A DNA stretch of 64,000 nt from Pycnococcus provasolii. Its lineage: Eukaryota > Chlorophyta > Pseudoscourfieldiophyceae > Pseudoscourfieldiales. The stretch is taken from contig CP150576.1 of the NCBI GenBank assembly GCA_049487715.1, forward strand, positions 124,001-188,000, in the 5' to 3' direction. Shown one piece after another: positions 8,927 to 19,100 of the stretch. Under the pieces are notes generated by a model. It was not told where the DNA came from. It saw only the letters and a program-made list of their open reading frames with translations, and did not search any database. The translations under genes were made by a program, and so were the position numbers. Numbering within the stretch: position 1 is the stretch's first letter; each line of letters starts with the position of its first letter.

Positions 8927-10639
8927 TTAGAGAGCGTCCGGCCCACTGAACGTGACGCGCTGACTCGCGGTGATCTCCTCGCCCTTCGCGTACGCTGAAA
9001 CATTGCGACGCAACATCTCCGTGAGCTCCTCAGGGTTGCAGTCCGGAGCGGCGGCGCCTCCGAAGCTCGTGCGACGGGCACGCTTCTTATCCTCATCGCG
9101 TGCGTCGCAGCTATCGCCCCCATTCGCCCGCTTCGTGCCGCCGGCGGCAGCCGGTGCACCTGCTGCGGCAGCGGCTGATGCGATGCGCAGACTACTGCGG
9201 CTGTTCTCCTTCAACTGGCGCGCAATCTTGATGAAAAGCAAGCCCCACCCTAAAGCCGCCTGCTCGTCGAGGCACTCGACGATGCCCTTCTGGTCACCCT
9301 TGAGCCAGCGCGCCATCCACTCCTCGTAGAATTCGTCGTTGTGTGCGGATGCAGCCCCGCTGTCACTGGCACCGCCAGAGCCGGCGGCACGCGTCTCGTC
9401 CGACCCGCGCGTACGTTCTTCGTCAATGCGAAGCTGTGTTACCGCCGGCACGTTCTTAACCGTGGCGGCGGACAGGGGCAACTGCCACGCGAAGACGTCG
9501 AGCCCAACGCGCTCGAAAACCTCCCAGCGCTTGACCATCCACTTCTTGCCCGGGTTGCGATTCACCATCGCGCGCACATCCTCCTCGTTGATTTGCCGCG
9601 TTCGCGGGCCGTTGAATGGCTCGCGCACGTCGCTTGCCCAGTTGAATAGGTCTGCGACGACGTTTACCCAGTCATCGCCGAGCTCCGGAACGCGCGGCTT
9701 GTCGCCGTCGGTTTGTTCGCCGGAGACTGATGAGCCGAACGTGGTCTCAAGGAACTTTCTGTACTGCGCCTCTGTGACGCGATTCTCTTCACCAGGGCGA
9801 GGGTTCGTCGCGCCGGGTAAGATTTTCAGCAGAACGCGCAAGGTTGTTCGTGCCCTCTCCAGCGGACTCGGCCCGTTTCGTACCCTGTGTGCCTTTCGCG
9901 TCTTCCTCCTCCTTTCGAGCTTGTCCTGCTCTGCGGGAGGAGATTCGGGGTGTTGCTGTGCCATAAAGTTGCGAGCAGCTTCGTCGTCCGTCACCGTGTT
10001 GGCGTTCGAAGCCTGCTGTATTGCTGCAGCGACGACGCCGTCCTCGGCTGCTGCTCCTGGTGACGGCAACGACGGCGTCGGCAAGCCTGGCAGTTGGCTC
10101 GGCAGTTGGCTCGGCAGTTGGCTTGGCAGTTGGCTCGGCAGTTGGGAGTCGACGTTGGGTTGTAAGCTTCCGAACGGCGGAAAGCTCTGCGTGACATTCA
10201 AGGCTGGCTGCTGTGAAGACGTTCTCCCGAAGAAGAAGTTGAGTTGGCTGAGGTTGATATCCGGCGCCTCTCCCGTTTCTCCGAGCATCATGTCCACGCA
10301 CATGGACTCGATTTGTTGAAACGCGACATCCTCCTCCTCCTCGTCGTCGTCGTCATTATCATTCTCCTTGTCGTCGTCGTCGTCATTGGACGTTTCGTTC
10401 ACGAGGTCGACAACTTCCGCAGCACCACCAGCAGCACCACCAGCACCACCGACACCCGCAGCACCGACACCCGCAGCACCGACACCCGCAGCAGCACCAT
10501 GTAGGTCGACGGACGGTATGTTCATGAGTTCGGTCATGGATGCGTTGATGACTTCACCTGGGGCAGTGCCACCCCCGGCAGCACGGTTAACAGCCCCGGC
10601 ACGGGACGCAGACGAGCTGCGCAAGTTGCTGCGCGGCAT
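8927..10639 (-). CDS. Unrecognised protein with low-complexity N-terminus and conserved-looking C-terminal half
   Basis: 570 residues from the ATG at 10639; the TTG at 10657 was discarded. Residues ~20-230 are low complexity: Gly/Ala/Val repeats, an acidic Asp/Glu block, and five tandem copies of a PSQL tetrapeptide from a 12-bp repeat near 10091-10146. The middle (about 270-430) looks globular, with WVNVVADLFNWAS and KWMVKRWEVFERVGLDVFAW. A further helical segment, EEWMARWLKGDQKGIVECL, is followed by a basic C-terminus with KKRARR as a possible nuclear localisation signal. No family was recognised. The promoter region has a GGGCCCATTT (site II) element at 10752-10761 on the sense strand, about 115 bp upstream. 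Confidence 0.7.
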   Translation of the reverse strand: MPRSNLRSSSASRAGAVNRAAGGGTAPGEVINASMTELMNIPSVDLHGAAAGVGAAGVGAAGVGGAGGAAGGAAEVVDLVNETSNDDDDDKENDNDDDDEEEEDVAFQQIESMCVDMMLGETGEAPDINLSQLNFFFGRTSSQQPALNVTQSFPPFGSLQPNVDSQLPSQLPSQLPSQLPSQLPGLPTPSLPSPGAAAEDGVVAAAIQQASNANTVTDDEAARNFMAQQHPESPPAEQDKLERRRKTRKAHRVRNGPSPLERARTTLRVLLKILPGATNPRPGEENRVTEAQYRKFLETTFGSSVSGEQTDGDKPRVPELGDDWVNVVADLFNWASDVREPFNGPRTRQINEEDVRAMVNRNPGKKWMVKRWEVFERVGLDVFAWQLPLSAATVKNVPAVTQLRIDEERTRGSDETRAAGSGGASDSGAASAHNDEFYEEWMARWLKGDQKGIVECLDEQAALGWGLLFIKIARQLKENSRSSLRIASAAAAAGAPAAAGGTKRANGGDSCDARDEDKKRARRTSFGGAAAPDCNPEELTEMLRRNVSAYAKGEEITASQRVTFSGPDAL

Positions 10640-10752
10640 TCTGGGTGGGAAAACCAAAAATGGCGCCGAGAATTTTCCTCCTCTTCGTCTTCTGCTCTCT
10701 CTCTCCCCCTCCCCTCAGATCCTCCCCTCCCCCGCCCCCGGGCCTTCCGCCG

Positions 10753-10758
10753 GGCCCA
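10753..10758 (-). promoter_or_regulatory. Site II-like TGGGCC element
   Basis: TGGGCC on the minus strand inside AAATGGGCCCG, about 115 bp upstream of the ATG at 10639. A second TGGGCC lies at 10805-10810 on the plus strand. TGGGCC/T elements are known plant promoter motifs. Confidence 0.4.
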
Positions 10759-11018
10759 TTTTCTGCGTTGGGGATACCTTGTAGCACGCGGTGATTGGTC
10801 GAGGTGGGCCCCGCATTTCATGAATCTAAATAGTAGTAATGGCGTCATTGGTCATCGTCGTCGTCCAAGTTAAGTGGGTGGCGTTTGGCGAGGACTCATC
10901 TCACTCTCTTCTCCTCCACGACGAGGTCTCTAGGCATTAGCCTCGAGTTCAATGTTCATTGTTCAAATGGTTCGAGGTTGAACGGCCGGTTGAATTGTTG
11001 AACAAGAGTACGAGTTGA

Positions 11019-11290
11019 AAGAAGGTAGCAGAGATCATTCAGAAACAGAAACACACCGTTCGGGTGTCCGCAGCGATTATAGCAGCAGCCGACCGCGTGC
11101 GCGACATTGGCAACGACACGCCACGCAAGGTCGCACAGCTGACAGTGAGCGCCGGGTTCGCAGCAGCCGCCCAGCGCTGCGAGGGACGCGCCGCCCGCAG
11201 CCACGCCGGTCCCGCTCCGCCCCCGTCCGAGTTCTGGTACCGCCAGCATCGCGCATGTGTAAAACCACGTTTTTACCACCAGCCTGCAAG
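11019..11290 (+). other. Possible small coding exon in the 10.6-11.7 kb gap
   Basis: This 1067-bp gap between two genes has one stretch with protein-like composition. The plus-strand frame from 11019 reads a helical Ala-rich segment, then TPRKVAQLTVSAGFAAAAQR and FWYRQHRACVKPRFY. It resembles a small single-helix organellar protein with a short basic tail, but there is no in-frame ATG, so an upstream exon would be needed and none was resolved. The rest of the gap holds a 23-bp repeat shared with 15.7 kb, GGCCCGG motifs and a TTAGGG array. Confidence 0.25.
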
Positions 11291-11456
11291 GCTGCATTCC
11301 TCCCCCGACCAAATTCACCAGTACGAGGCCCAAGGGAAAAAAGGCAATTTCTCGAGGCTACCCGACCTAATCACACGACCAGAAACTATTAAAATATTCC
11401 TCAAATTACCCCCTTTTTTTCGCAAGTTCCTCGTTTCCCTCGCTTTGGCCCTTGAA

Positions 11457-11479
11457 CGCAACTTTTGCACAAGGCATTG
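11457..11479 (+). repeat. Copy 1 of a 23-bp dispersed element
   Basis: CGCAACTTTTGCACAA followed by GGCATTG; a second copy at 15669-15691 differs at one base. Both are followed 20-40 bp later by GAGGCCCGGC, so a longer composite element is shared between the two intergenic regions. Confidence 0.6.
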
Positions 11480-11544
11480 CTCTACGCTTTGGTACATCAC
11501 CATGACTGATGAGGCCCGGCCCAGCCCTGCTAAACGCCCGGGCG

Positions 11545-11560
11545 ATTAGGGTTAGGGTTA
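11545..11560 (+). promoter_or_regulatory. TTAGGG repeats upstream of the 276-residue gene
   Basis: Two and a half TTAGGG units on the plus strand, about 150 bp upstream of the ATG at 11707 and in the same orientation as the gene. A GCCCGGGC palindrome lies just before them. Confidence 0.45.
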
Positions 11561-11706
11561 CCGACGTTGTGGTATCTTTTTCCGCGGATTCCGCGCGCCA
11601 ATCAATCACTTGCGGCGATCCTCTTTTTTGCGTGGTGTGCTCGCCTTAATAAGTCCCGGTGTTCTGCATGGATCTCTGTGTCTTGAACTTGTTTTCAAGT
11701 TAAGCT

Positions 11707-12537
11707 ATGCCGTACCACGTTCCTTCTCGCATCCTGCTGCACATCGACCGGCCGCTCTGGCACTCTGGCGCTGACGATGCGAGGTCGTTCCTCGCGCAAG
11801 CGTCCTACATAGAGTACCAGCTTGCGCAGCACGCGAGAAACGTGCGCCTGAACGACGGGAACAACAACCTGAGCTGGAACCAAACATCGCACGCGATGCT
11901 CGCAGATATCGCACAAAGACTCAACAGGATCACGGCCACCGCGAAACGAGCGGCGGCGACTTCACTAAGCAACGCAATTGCAAAGGCGGGACTTCACGCG
12001 TCGTTTCCGGCGCTGCACGCAGTCGCGAACCATATTGCAGACGTGCAGCACGTCGATGAACTCGCCGTCGCGCAGGTGCTCGCCGACCAAGGCGTGGCGT
12101 CCACCGCAGCCGCGAGCGCGAAAAGAAACGCGACGGAAGCATATCTCGCGTTCGCCGCAACCGCACACCAGCTCTACTCCGTTGCGGAGCAGGTTCGAGA
12201 CGATGCCGCAGACCCGAGCGCGCACAAGTACATCGCACACCAAGTCGCGCTCGTGTACCAGTCGCTCAACCAGTTTGGGCGTGAGTCGGCGGACGCAGTG
12301 CGACCGCTCAAGAGGCGCATCGAGTCGAGGTTCGAGGAGGTGAAATCACACATCGAGTCGCAGACCGCGTCGGCGTCGACAACGAACAAGCCCCTTCTTT
12401 CGAACGAGCAGAGTGCTTGGATTGCTGGCATCGCATCAGAGGCGGCGCAGTTTGTGAATGCAGTGCCCGCTTGCATGGTGGAACGTCTCGAACCACTTGG
12501 CAGCGCACTTCGTTGCGGACTAAGACGCGGCGATTGA
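11707..12537 (+). CDS. Unrecognised 276-residue Ala-rich helical protein
   Basis: 276 residues from an ATG at 11707, single exon. The sequence is mostly predicted helix, rich in Ala, His, Gln and Asn, with amphipathic stretches such as LADIAQRLNRITATAKRAAA and RRIESRFEEVKSHIESQ. There is no signal peptide, membrane segment or known motif that I can see. Its first residues (MPYHVPSRILLHIDRP) look like a conserved short N-terminus. Downstream it converges with the PAP/fibrillin gene, 108 bp away. The TTAGGG repeats upstream and ordinary codon use support it being expressed. No function is offered. Confidence 0.65.
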   Translation: MPYHVPSRILLHIDRPLWHSGADDARSFLAQASYIEYQLAQHARNVRLNDGNNNLSWNQTSHAMLADIAQRLNRITATAKRAAATSLSNAIAKAGLHASFPALHAVANHIADVQHVDELAVAQVLADQGVASTAAASAKRNATEAYLAFAATAHQLYSVAEQVRDDAADPSAHKYIAHQVALVYQSLNQFGRESADAVRPLKRRIESRFEEVKSHIESQTASASTTNKPLLSNEQSAWIAGIASEAAQFVNAVPACMVERLEPLGSALRCGLRRGD

Positions 12538-12645
12538 TCAGCGGCGTCTTGTTTGTACTGCAGAAAAAAAATTGTGACATTAAAGAATTCAAAAAGGAAA
12601 AACGTTTTCAAAACAAAATCAACTTTCGCATTTCCCATCCAAGTC

Positions 12646-13809
12646 TTAAGCGACAGGATCAGCCGCTTCGGATAGCGCGGGCGTGCCATCCGGGCATCGC
12701 ATGTATACAAACAGCTCGCCATCAACATCTTCGTTCACGCGAAAGTCTTCGTCGCAGTACACGACGGTGGTGCTGCAAGTGGGAGCCCTGCCACCATTCC
12801 ATGGCAGTAGCTTCCATACGCTATTCACCGGCCACTCCACGCCCATCAGCGCGCCAAGACCGAAAGGCGGCTCTGGCAGACCATCTTCGCGGTTGACGGT
12901 CGTCTTCTCCACCTCCATGGCAATTTTCAGCGTGTTGAGCGAATCATCAGTCGTCGCCACCACGTCTCGCGTCTCCGTTACGACGCGTGCACCGAAGGTT
13001 GGCAGAAGCTTGAACCATCCGACGATAGGTATGACCGTCAAGGCGAACAGGATGGTATCGAACGACGAAATGAACACGCCCTTGTTGACGTCGATCGTCT
13101 GAATCACCTTCCCAACCGTGCTCGTTCCCCACGACTTGACTTGCAGTTCGTGAAGTCGGAAGAATAGTTCGCCAGAGGGCACTGCAGACTCCTCGGTGTC
13201 CCACGGTGCGTGCCACGTTGCGTCGCCGAACGCTTCTCGGATCGCCATGAAAAAGGGGCTGGACCGAAACAGCTGCTTGGTGCAGTACACAAGCTCCCAC
13301 GTTCCCTCGACGTCCTCGGGCGTGGGTGCCCGCGTCTGGTTCGCATCGCGCAACTGCCTGATGGCGAGACGCGCCTCTGCCTCCGCCCCTTCGTTGTATT
13401 TGTCCAGCGGCGCGTACGCGTCTTGCCTGAAAAGCAGCTGCCCTCTATCCGTCTGAGCGCCGATGCGCAGCACAGCCATCTTGAGGCGTTGCGCATCGTC
13501 GTCGGCCGTCAAAACCGCACTGGAAGGGGATGCCGACGCCGACGTTGCGTTAACTGATGCCGACGACTCGCTGACTCCATTGCTAACACCGTTGGAAGGC
13601 GACGCCGACGAGGACGCCGACAAGTCCGACGACGATGCTGACGAAGCTGACGACAAACGACCCCGAAGAACATGACCATGACCCAGACGATGAGCACGAG
13701 CAGCACGGGCACCAGAAAGAGCACGAGCAGGAGCACGAGCAGGAGCAGCACGAGCAGCACGAGCAGCACGAGCAGCACGAGCAGCAGGAGCGGTAAGAGG
13801 CGCCATCAT
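12646..13809 (-). CDS. PAP/fibrillin (plastoglobulin) family plastid lipid-associated protein
   Basis: 387 residues from the ATG at 13809. The first ~95 residues form a transit-peptide-like region of AlaAlaArg repeats followed by poly-Ser and Ser/Asp repeats. The PAP/fibrillin domain begins around residue 100 with a helix (LKMAVLRIGAQTDRG), then the family hallmark GTWELVYCTKQLFRSSPFF near residue 170. The beta-barrel continues with VGKVIQTIDVNKGVFISS and the late, basic NREDGLPEPPFGLGALMG region, ending in the CDEDFRVNEDVDGELFVYMR strand. Members coat plastoglobules or thylakoid membranes and bind lipids or quinones. The hydrophobic segment FALTVIPIVGWFKLLP may be a membrane contact. The domain call is firm; the sub-group is not resolved. 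Confidence 0.85.
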   Translation of the reverse strand: MMAPLTAPAARAARAARAARAAPARAPARALSGARAARAHRLGHGHVLRGRLSSASSASSSDLSASSSASPSNGVSNGVSESSASVNATSASASPSSAVLTADDDAQRLKMAVLRIGAQTDRGQLLFRQDAYAPLDKYNEGAEAEARLAIRQLRDANQTRAPTPEDVEGTWELVYCTKQLFRSSPFFMAIREAFGDATWHAPWDTEESAVPSGELFFRLHELQVKSWGTSTVGKVIQTIDVNKGVFISSFDTILFALTVIPIVGWFKLLPTFGARVVTETRDVVATTDDSLNTLKIAMEVEKTTVNREDGLPEPPFGLGALMGVEWPVNSVWKLLPWNGGRAPTCSTTVVYCDEDFRVNEDVDGELFVYMRCPDGTPALSEAADPVA

Positions 13810-14020
13810 GGGAGTGTTCCCTCCGGTGAAATCGGAGTCGGATCGTGTGGACGAGAAGACGTTGATTTATTTCGCGTATGGTGAAAAATCCCAAGGGGGA
13901 GATAGATTCCAGGGGGGGGGAATAACTTTTTAGGGGTTTCAAAAACAGGCCTTCCCAAAACCTGAATTCTTCTTCGGGGATAGTTTATGTTACACGCCAT
14001 GGAAATGTTGCACGGACGGA

Positions 14021-14968
14021 TTAGTCGTCATGGCCATCCGCACTTGCACTTTGCGTTGTCGTTGTTGTTTTCGCGCGCTTGTCCTTGTCCTTGTCCTTGT
14101 CCTTGTCCTTGTCCTTGTCCTTGTCGTCAGCTTGTGGGTTCCGATCGTATGTACCTAGCGCCTTCACGTCGCTCTCGTCTAGCATCATCACGCGACTGCG
14201 CTTCTTCTCATTCTCTCGCGATCTCTCGCGCGACATGTGAGTACTGCCCATCAAAACCTGGTGGGGAGCTCCAGGCGCCAACGCATCCTCAGCATTCTCA
14301 GCAGCCTTCGTACGCGTTGCCGCAACCGCGTCCGCGCCAGCTTGCACGTCCGCCCTGTAATCCGCGAGCGTTCGCATCTTCGGAGAAGTTGGCCACGTTG
14401 CATCCTTCGGCCCCTTCGCCGCCGTGTCCAGCTTCGGATCGTCGACGGCGGGAGAAGGGAGCGGTCGCGAAAGGGCGTCAGCCACCTCCTTTGCCACCTG
14501 CTCCGCCTCCTCGCATCGCGCGTTCGCAAATCCAGCCTTGGCGAGAGCGCGAACCCACGCCTCGTCGTCGCGGCTCGCCTGCTCAGCCATCTCGCTCCAC
14601 AGCGCGTCCGTCGTGTTGTGGGTTCCTCCGGCGCCGACGATGGTCGCGCGCGCGCCCGCCACCGCCGCGAGCAGGCGCACGCGCACCGCTGGCTCGAGCT
14701 CGTGTATGTGCTTCGCGAGGCGCGACGGTATGGAGTCAGCACCGACGGCAGCTGGTCGCACGAGTGCCCCGGCACCTCCGCCAACGTTTGACGACAGCAG
14801 CGACGCCTCGGCGAACACGGGCGCCGCCCAGTATGTGGTTGGCAAGGCCCCAGCCCCTGCTAGGTTGTTGTTGTTCTTCGAGCTCTGTGCCTTGGACTCT
14901 CCCTGGACTGTCGTCGTCGCCGAGCTGAGACGCGCCGCGCAGAGGGACAGTGCCGCCCGGTCCGCCAT
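14021..14968 (-). CDS. Candidate NELF-A-like (HDAg-domain) transcription elongation protein
   Basis: 315 residues from the ATG at 14968. The open frame extends upstream to an ATG at 15283, but that part crosses the GC-rich palindromic promoter-like block and looks non-coding. Residues ~45-190 lay out like the NELF-A HDAg domain: a YWAAP start, an AVRVRLLAAVAG helix comparable with AVKLKLLLGTLHL, and a DDEAWVRALAKAGF helix comparable with DSDPWVLMVADILKSF. Near the end, KKRSRVMMLDESDVKAL resembles the NELF-A segment RGVKLLDISEL before a basic tail. The C-terminus is an Asp-Lys repeat from a 6-bp expansion, then KRAK. NELF pauses RNA polymerase II in animals. The match is by eye and partial, so a different short helical family remains possible. 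Confidence 0.4.
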   Translation of the reverse strand: MADRAALSLCAARLSSATTTVQGESKAQSSKNNNNLAGAGALPTTYWAAPVFAEASLLSSNVGGGAGALVRPAAVGADSIPSRLAKHIHELEPAVRVRLLAAVAGARATIVGAGGTHNTTDALWSEMAEQASRDDEAWVRALAKAGFANARCEEAEQVAKEVADALSRPLPSPAVDDPKLDTAAKGPKDATWPTSPKMRTLADYRADVQAGADAVAATRTKAAENAEDALAPGAPHQVLMGSTHMSRERSRENEKKRSRVMMLDESDVKALGTYDRNPQADDKDKDKDKDKDKDKDKRAKTTTTTQSASADGHDD

Positions 14969-15034
14969 GATAATAAGATGGTGCCCGAAATGGGAGAATG
15001 CCGCTCTGCCAAAGTTCCGGAACGGGAAGGGAAA

Positions 15035-15115
15035 AAAGGGGAGGGAGAGGCAAGGCCCGGCCCGGGCCCCCGGGCTGCCGGGCCCGGGCCCGGGGGGCCT
15101 CGCGAGACCTTTGTC
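15035..15115. promoter_or_regulatory. GGCCCGG/GGGCCC palindromic block
   Basis: About 80 bp made almost only of GGCCCGG, CCCGGG and GGGCCC palindromes, 70-150 bp upstream of the NELF-A-like ATG at 14968. Similar blocks occur before 10639 and 42770, which makes a promoter role plausible. Confidence 0.4.
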
Positions 15116-15406
15116 AGTCTTGGGTGCAGTCCTCGGTCGTAGCCCTGGGTGGCTCTCCCCGAGTGGGGCGGCGCGGCGCAGTTCGTCGGCGAAAGCGCTG
15201 TCCTCCTGTTGGCAAGCAGAGGCGAGATCGCTGGCGAGGCACCGGAAAATCGTGATCGCGGTTTGCGTCATGACGTGCAGCATTGACGGCGCTTCGGCGA
15301 GGCCGAAGACGGGCTGAAAGAGCGCGCGGACGTAGGTTGTGCGCTGTGGCCGTGGCTTCCAGTTGGAGCAGGTTTCGAGGGCGGAGCGCTTGTGGCACGC
15401 TTGTGC

Positions 15407-15724
15407 TTAGCGAGCGCATATCCAATTCCTCGGCGAGTCGTCCAATGCGCTATTGAGAATGATGTAGCGAAGGCGGTCGTCGCTAACGTACTTCACGTGG
15501 TCGAACTCGTGCACCGCTTGGCACATATCATCCGTGCACCGCTTCCTCACGATCACGCCGTGCCGCAACCCCGCGTGCGTTGCGGCGCGTACGTTGCGGC
15601 GGCGGCTAATCCGTCGCAATGGCTCACCGCATACTTTGCATACGTTTTTGTGATATTCCTGGTAAACTCGCAACTTTTGCACAAAGCATTGTATGAGGGC
15701 GCCCGGCAACAAGAGGCCCGGCAT
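15407..15724 (-). CDS. Small doubtful ORF with CxxC and HExxH motifs
   Basis: 105 residues from an ATG at 15724. Visible motifs are CKVCGE near residue 30, then GVIVRKRCTDDMCQAVHEFDH, where HEFDH fits an HExxH zinc-protease motif preceded by two cysteines. The order CxxC, GVIV, QxVxHExxH faintly recalls the ATP23 metalloprotease family, but the family's HELIHAYD and its long C-terminal half are absent. The first 20 codons overlap the 23-bp dispersed repeat and GGCCCGG motifs. It could be a fragment, an exon of an unresolved gene, or chance. The surrounding 15.0-16.17 kb holds nothing else convincing except a TGGGCT element at 15992 before the next gene. Confidence 0.2.
   Translation of the reverse strand: MPGLLLPGALIQCFVQKLRVYQEYHKNVCKVCGEPLRRISRRRNVRAATHAGLRHGVIVRKRCTDDMCQAVHEFDHVKYVSDDRLRYIILNSALDDSPRNWICAR
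15669..15691 (+). repeat. Copy 2 of a 23-bp dispersed element
   Basis: One mismatch to the copy at 11457-11479, same strand. It is followed by GCGCCCGGC and GAGGCCCGGC, as in copy 1. Confidence 0.6.
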
Positions 15725-16168
15725 GGAAGGCCCGGGAAAAGGTTTGATTCAAAGCAAGCAACGAGGTATCCCGGTAATTGTTCGGTAGTAGTGGTACTAT
15801 CTATCGTAGGAAGTAAATGCGCACTATCGTAGTCAAGTTGGTCAAGTTGCCAGTGCTTCCCACACGAGTGCACATGAGACTCGAACGCGAAGTCGAGAAC
15901 GCGAAACGTTCGGCAACGAAGGTGGAAGAACCAACCAAGAGGAAAGGAGGGGCCGTGGGGCAACCTCTTCTCCTCCATAGATAACATTTAGTGGGCTGCT
16001 CCCGTCCAATTTTACCACGGTACCACGGTAGCCTTCCCGCCTTTTCCCCCTGTTTTTAGCCTTTGGCAGTTTGGGGGGTCCCTTGCATCAAATAGTCACA
16101 TCAATCCATCCTCATCAATCCTCTCCATCAATATCACTCCCTCCTTAGAAACTCGCCATCAGGGAGTG

Positions 16169-19100
16169 ATGTCCGCGCCATCAATCCTTGGTGGTGGTGG
16201 CCGTCTCTTGGGTGTTGAGTCGTCACTGGCTGGCTCTACTGGGTTTAGCTCCACTGGTACTCCTGGTACCTTAAGCAATGTTCATGGCAACTCGTTGGGG
16301 GGGAACCCGGACCTTTCCTTAGGGCCTTCCCATACGCCTTTTATGTCGTCGTCGTCGTCTTCTTCGGTGTCGCCCCCTTTTTTTGGTGCTGATGAACAGC
16401 GATCAGCGATTTTTTCGCATCAGCAGCAGCAGCGAAGCAAAGCTTTGATAGAGGCCACAGAGGAGGAATTAGCAGCAGCAGCGTCGCAAACTTCCAGCAC
16501 CACGAACGCGCCTTTCCAGAAAATCGTCGACGCGTGGTCGCCAGATACCGTGCTCTACAAAACCACACCCTCCGCAGAAACGTCGCCGGCGTCAACGCCG
16601 CAGTCGGCGCACGCAAAACGGAAATATAACCACGCAGAAGGCGCGTACGGAATATGGGCACGGGCAACAGACGAAGAGAGGTGCGCCGTCTTAACGGAAA
16701 TCAACGTCGCACACGACGGACGGGAACTTCACGACACCGTCGACTTCACGCTCTTCGAAGACGTATGGGCAAGCGACGAAGCAGAACCACAAGTCATGGC
16801 CATGGCGGCGGCAAGAACGCTCATAGCTAGAGGAGACCTGGAGGAGTGTATTCACTTCGTGCGACGTCACCCCGAGTCGACGCTTAAGACCCAAGCGCAC
16901 TTCGCGCCAGGTTGCCAAAGCAGCATGCCGTTCCAAACAGTGCATGGCAAGCACTTGCCGGCTCCATATCTGAGGCCGCAGGTTCTACTCAGGCACGTGC
17001 TTGACAAGTACGCTCACGCGGAGAAGGGTCTTGGGCTGGAGCTCGTCCGCGCAGTCATTGCCGCGAACGTGTCCGTCGTCGAGCAGACGTTTCCTGTCGA
17101 GCTAGTCAAGCATGGCGAGGAATTTGACCAGTACTTCGACGCGGGCACTGCTTTTGCGCACGCGGTGCGTTGCAAGGCATCGACGCAGGTCTTGGAGCTG
17201 CTCATTCGAGCGAACCCGAACCCGGCGCATCAAATGGTGCAGTGCAGAGACTTCTACGGCGTGAATGGCAGGTACCGTATGCCGCTGAACGTGCGCTACT
17301 TCCTCACTTCCGGAGGTGACAGGATGGTCGCAAGGACCACGGAGCTGGCACCCTGGCAGATTGCTATCGCTTTTGGATTTCAACCTGGCGTGCTGAGATG
17401 GCTCGTTCGCCAATGGCCTGAGATCTTTAGCCGCGCATGCGCCACCGAAAGGACCGATGGAAGGCAACTTCAGAGCAACGATCCATGGGACACGAATATG
17501 CTTCGCGTGTCGCGGTGCTCGAATCCTTTCGATTGTGCAAAGGTGCACCAGTGGTTTAGCACGACGTCTTCGACGTTCTCGCAGTCGCCTGCTGAGATGA
17601 ATGAAGTCTACGAACTTTGCCTGGATTATGCACCACCGACCGAGTCGGAAAACTCCGCCAACCACGACGTGATTGCCCGTCGGCTCGACCACGTTGAGGC
17701 CTTCCTTGCGCAGATGCCGGATGTTGGTGCGGCGCTGGATGATACGGACACGATCAAGACTCGCGTGGAATCTCTCGAGGTGTTGTGCCGAGCGATGGAA
17801 GATCGGCGCATGGAGACTGAGGCATTTCGTGATGAATCGAATAGCGTCAACCACGACGCAATTGCCCGCCGGCTCGACGTTGTTGAGGCCTTCATTGCGG
17901 AGTTGCCAGATGTTGATACCGCCCTGGGTGATACTGACACGATCAAGACGCGCGTGGAATCCCTCGAGATGCTTTACCAAGGGATGGAGCAACGCCGAGT
18001 TGAAGAGGATGTTCCTACGAACAAACTGTCTGCGCAAGTTGAGCAGTTGCAGGCACGACTGGAATCCGCAGAATCGCGGCTGCTTGCATCCGTTCAGCAG
18101 CAACGTGATGCTCTGGATAAGCAGTTGCAAGCACGCACGGAGGCTGCGGAGAATGTTCTGAAGGAGCAGCGCCAGATGATCGATCGGCTCGACGCGCGTG
18201 CGGTAACCACAGAGTCCCGCCTGACGGCACATGAACAACGACAAATTGCATCCGGCACTGACTACGATGCGATTGCTCGCCGTCTCGACGTCGTCGAGGC
18301 ATTTATTGCAGAGATGCCGGAAGTTGATGTGATGGGCAGCACCACATTAACTCTCAAGGAGATTAAGGAGATGGTTCATCAGCTGGATACGCGCATGGAT
18401 CACTCACAAGAGAAACAACGCGAAATGGGCATAGATCACGAGTCGATCGCTCGCCGACTTGATGCGGTGGAGGCTTTCATCAAGGAGCTGCCAAACACAG
18501 CCACGCTCGCGAATGCTTTGGGTAGCTCCGATAGCATCAGCACGCGCTTGGAATCCGTGGAGGTGCTTTGCCGAGCGATGGAAGATCGTCGGACTGAGGC
18601 GGAGGCTTCCAAGGACAAAGCGAGCGACGTGAATCGCGACGTGATTGCCCGTCGACTTGATGCGGTGGAGGCTTTCATCAAGGAACTGCCAAACACCATG
18701 AACACGCGCTTGGAATCCGTGGAGGTGCTTTGCCGAGCGATGGAAGATCGTCGGACTGAGGCGGAGGCTTCCAAGGACAAAGCGAGCGACGTGAATCACG
18801 ACGTGATTGCCCGTCGACTTGATGCGGTGGAGGCTTTCATCAAGGAACTGCCAAACACCATGAACACGCGCTTGGAATCCGTGGAGGTGCTTTGCCGAGC
18901 GATGGAAGATCGTCGGACTGAGGCGGAGGCTTCCAAGGACAAAGCGAGCGACGTGAATCACGACGTGATTGCCCGTCGACTTGATGCGGTGGAGGCTTTC
19001 ATCAAGGAGCTGCCAAACATAGCCACGCTCGCGAATGCTTTGGGTAGCTCCGATAGCATCAGCACGCGCTTGGAATCCGTGGAGGTGCTTTGCCGAGCGA

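Noticed and set aside
9339-10319. Plus-strand open frame of about 326 codons
   Set aside because: Lies opposite the 570-residue gene, has no recognisable motif and begins without an ATG context; the minus frame has more protein-like composition.
14969-15283. Extended N-terminus of the NELF-A-like protein to the ATG at 15283
   Set aside because: It would translate the GGGCCC palindrome block; the ATG at 14968 gives a cleaner protein.
13987-15317. Plus-strand Arg/Pro-rich open frames
   Set aside because: Antisense to the NELF-A-like gene; Arg/Pro/Ser composition typical of GC-rich shadow frames.
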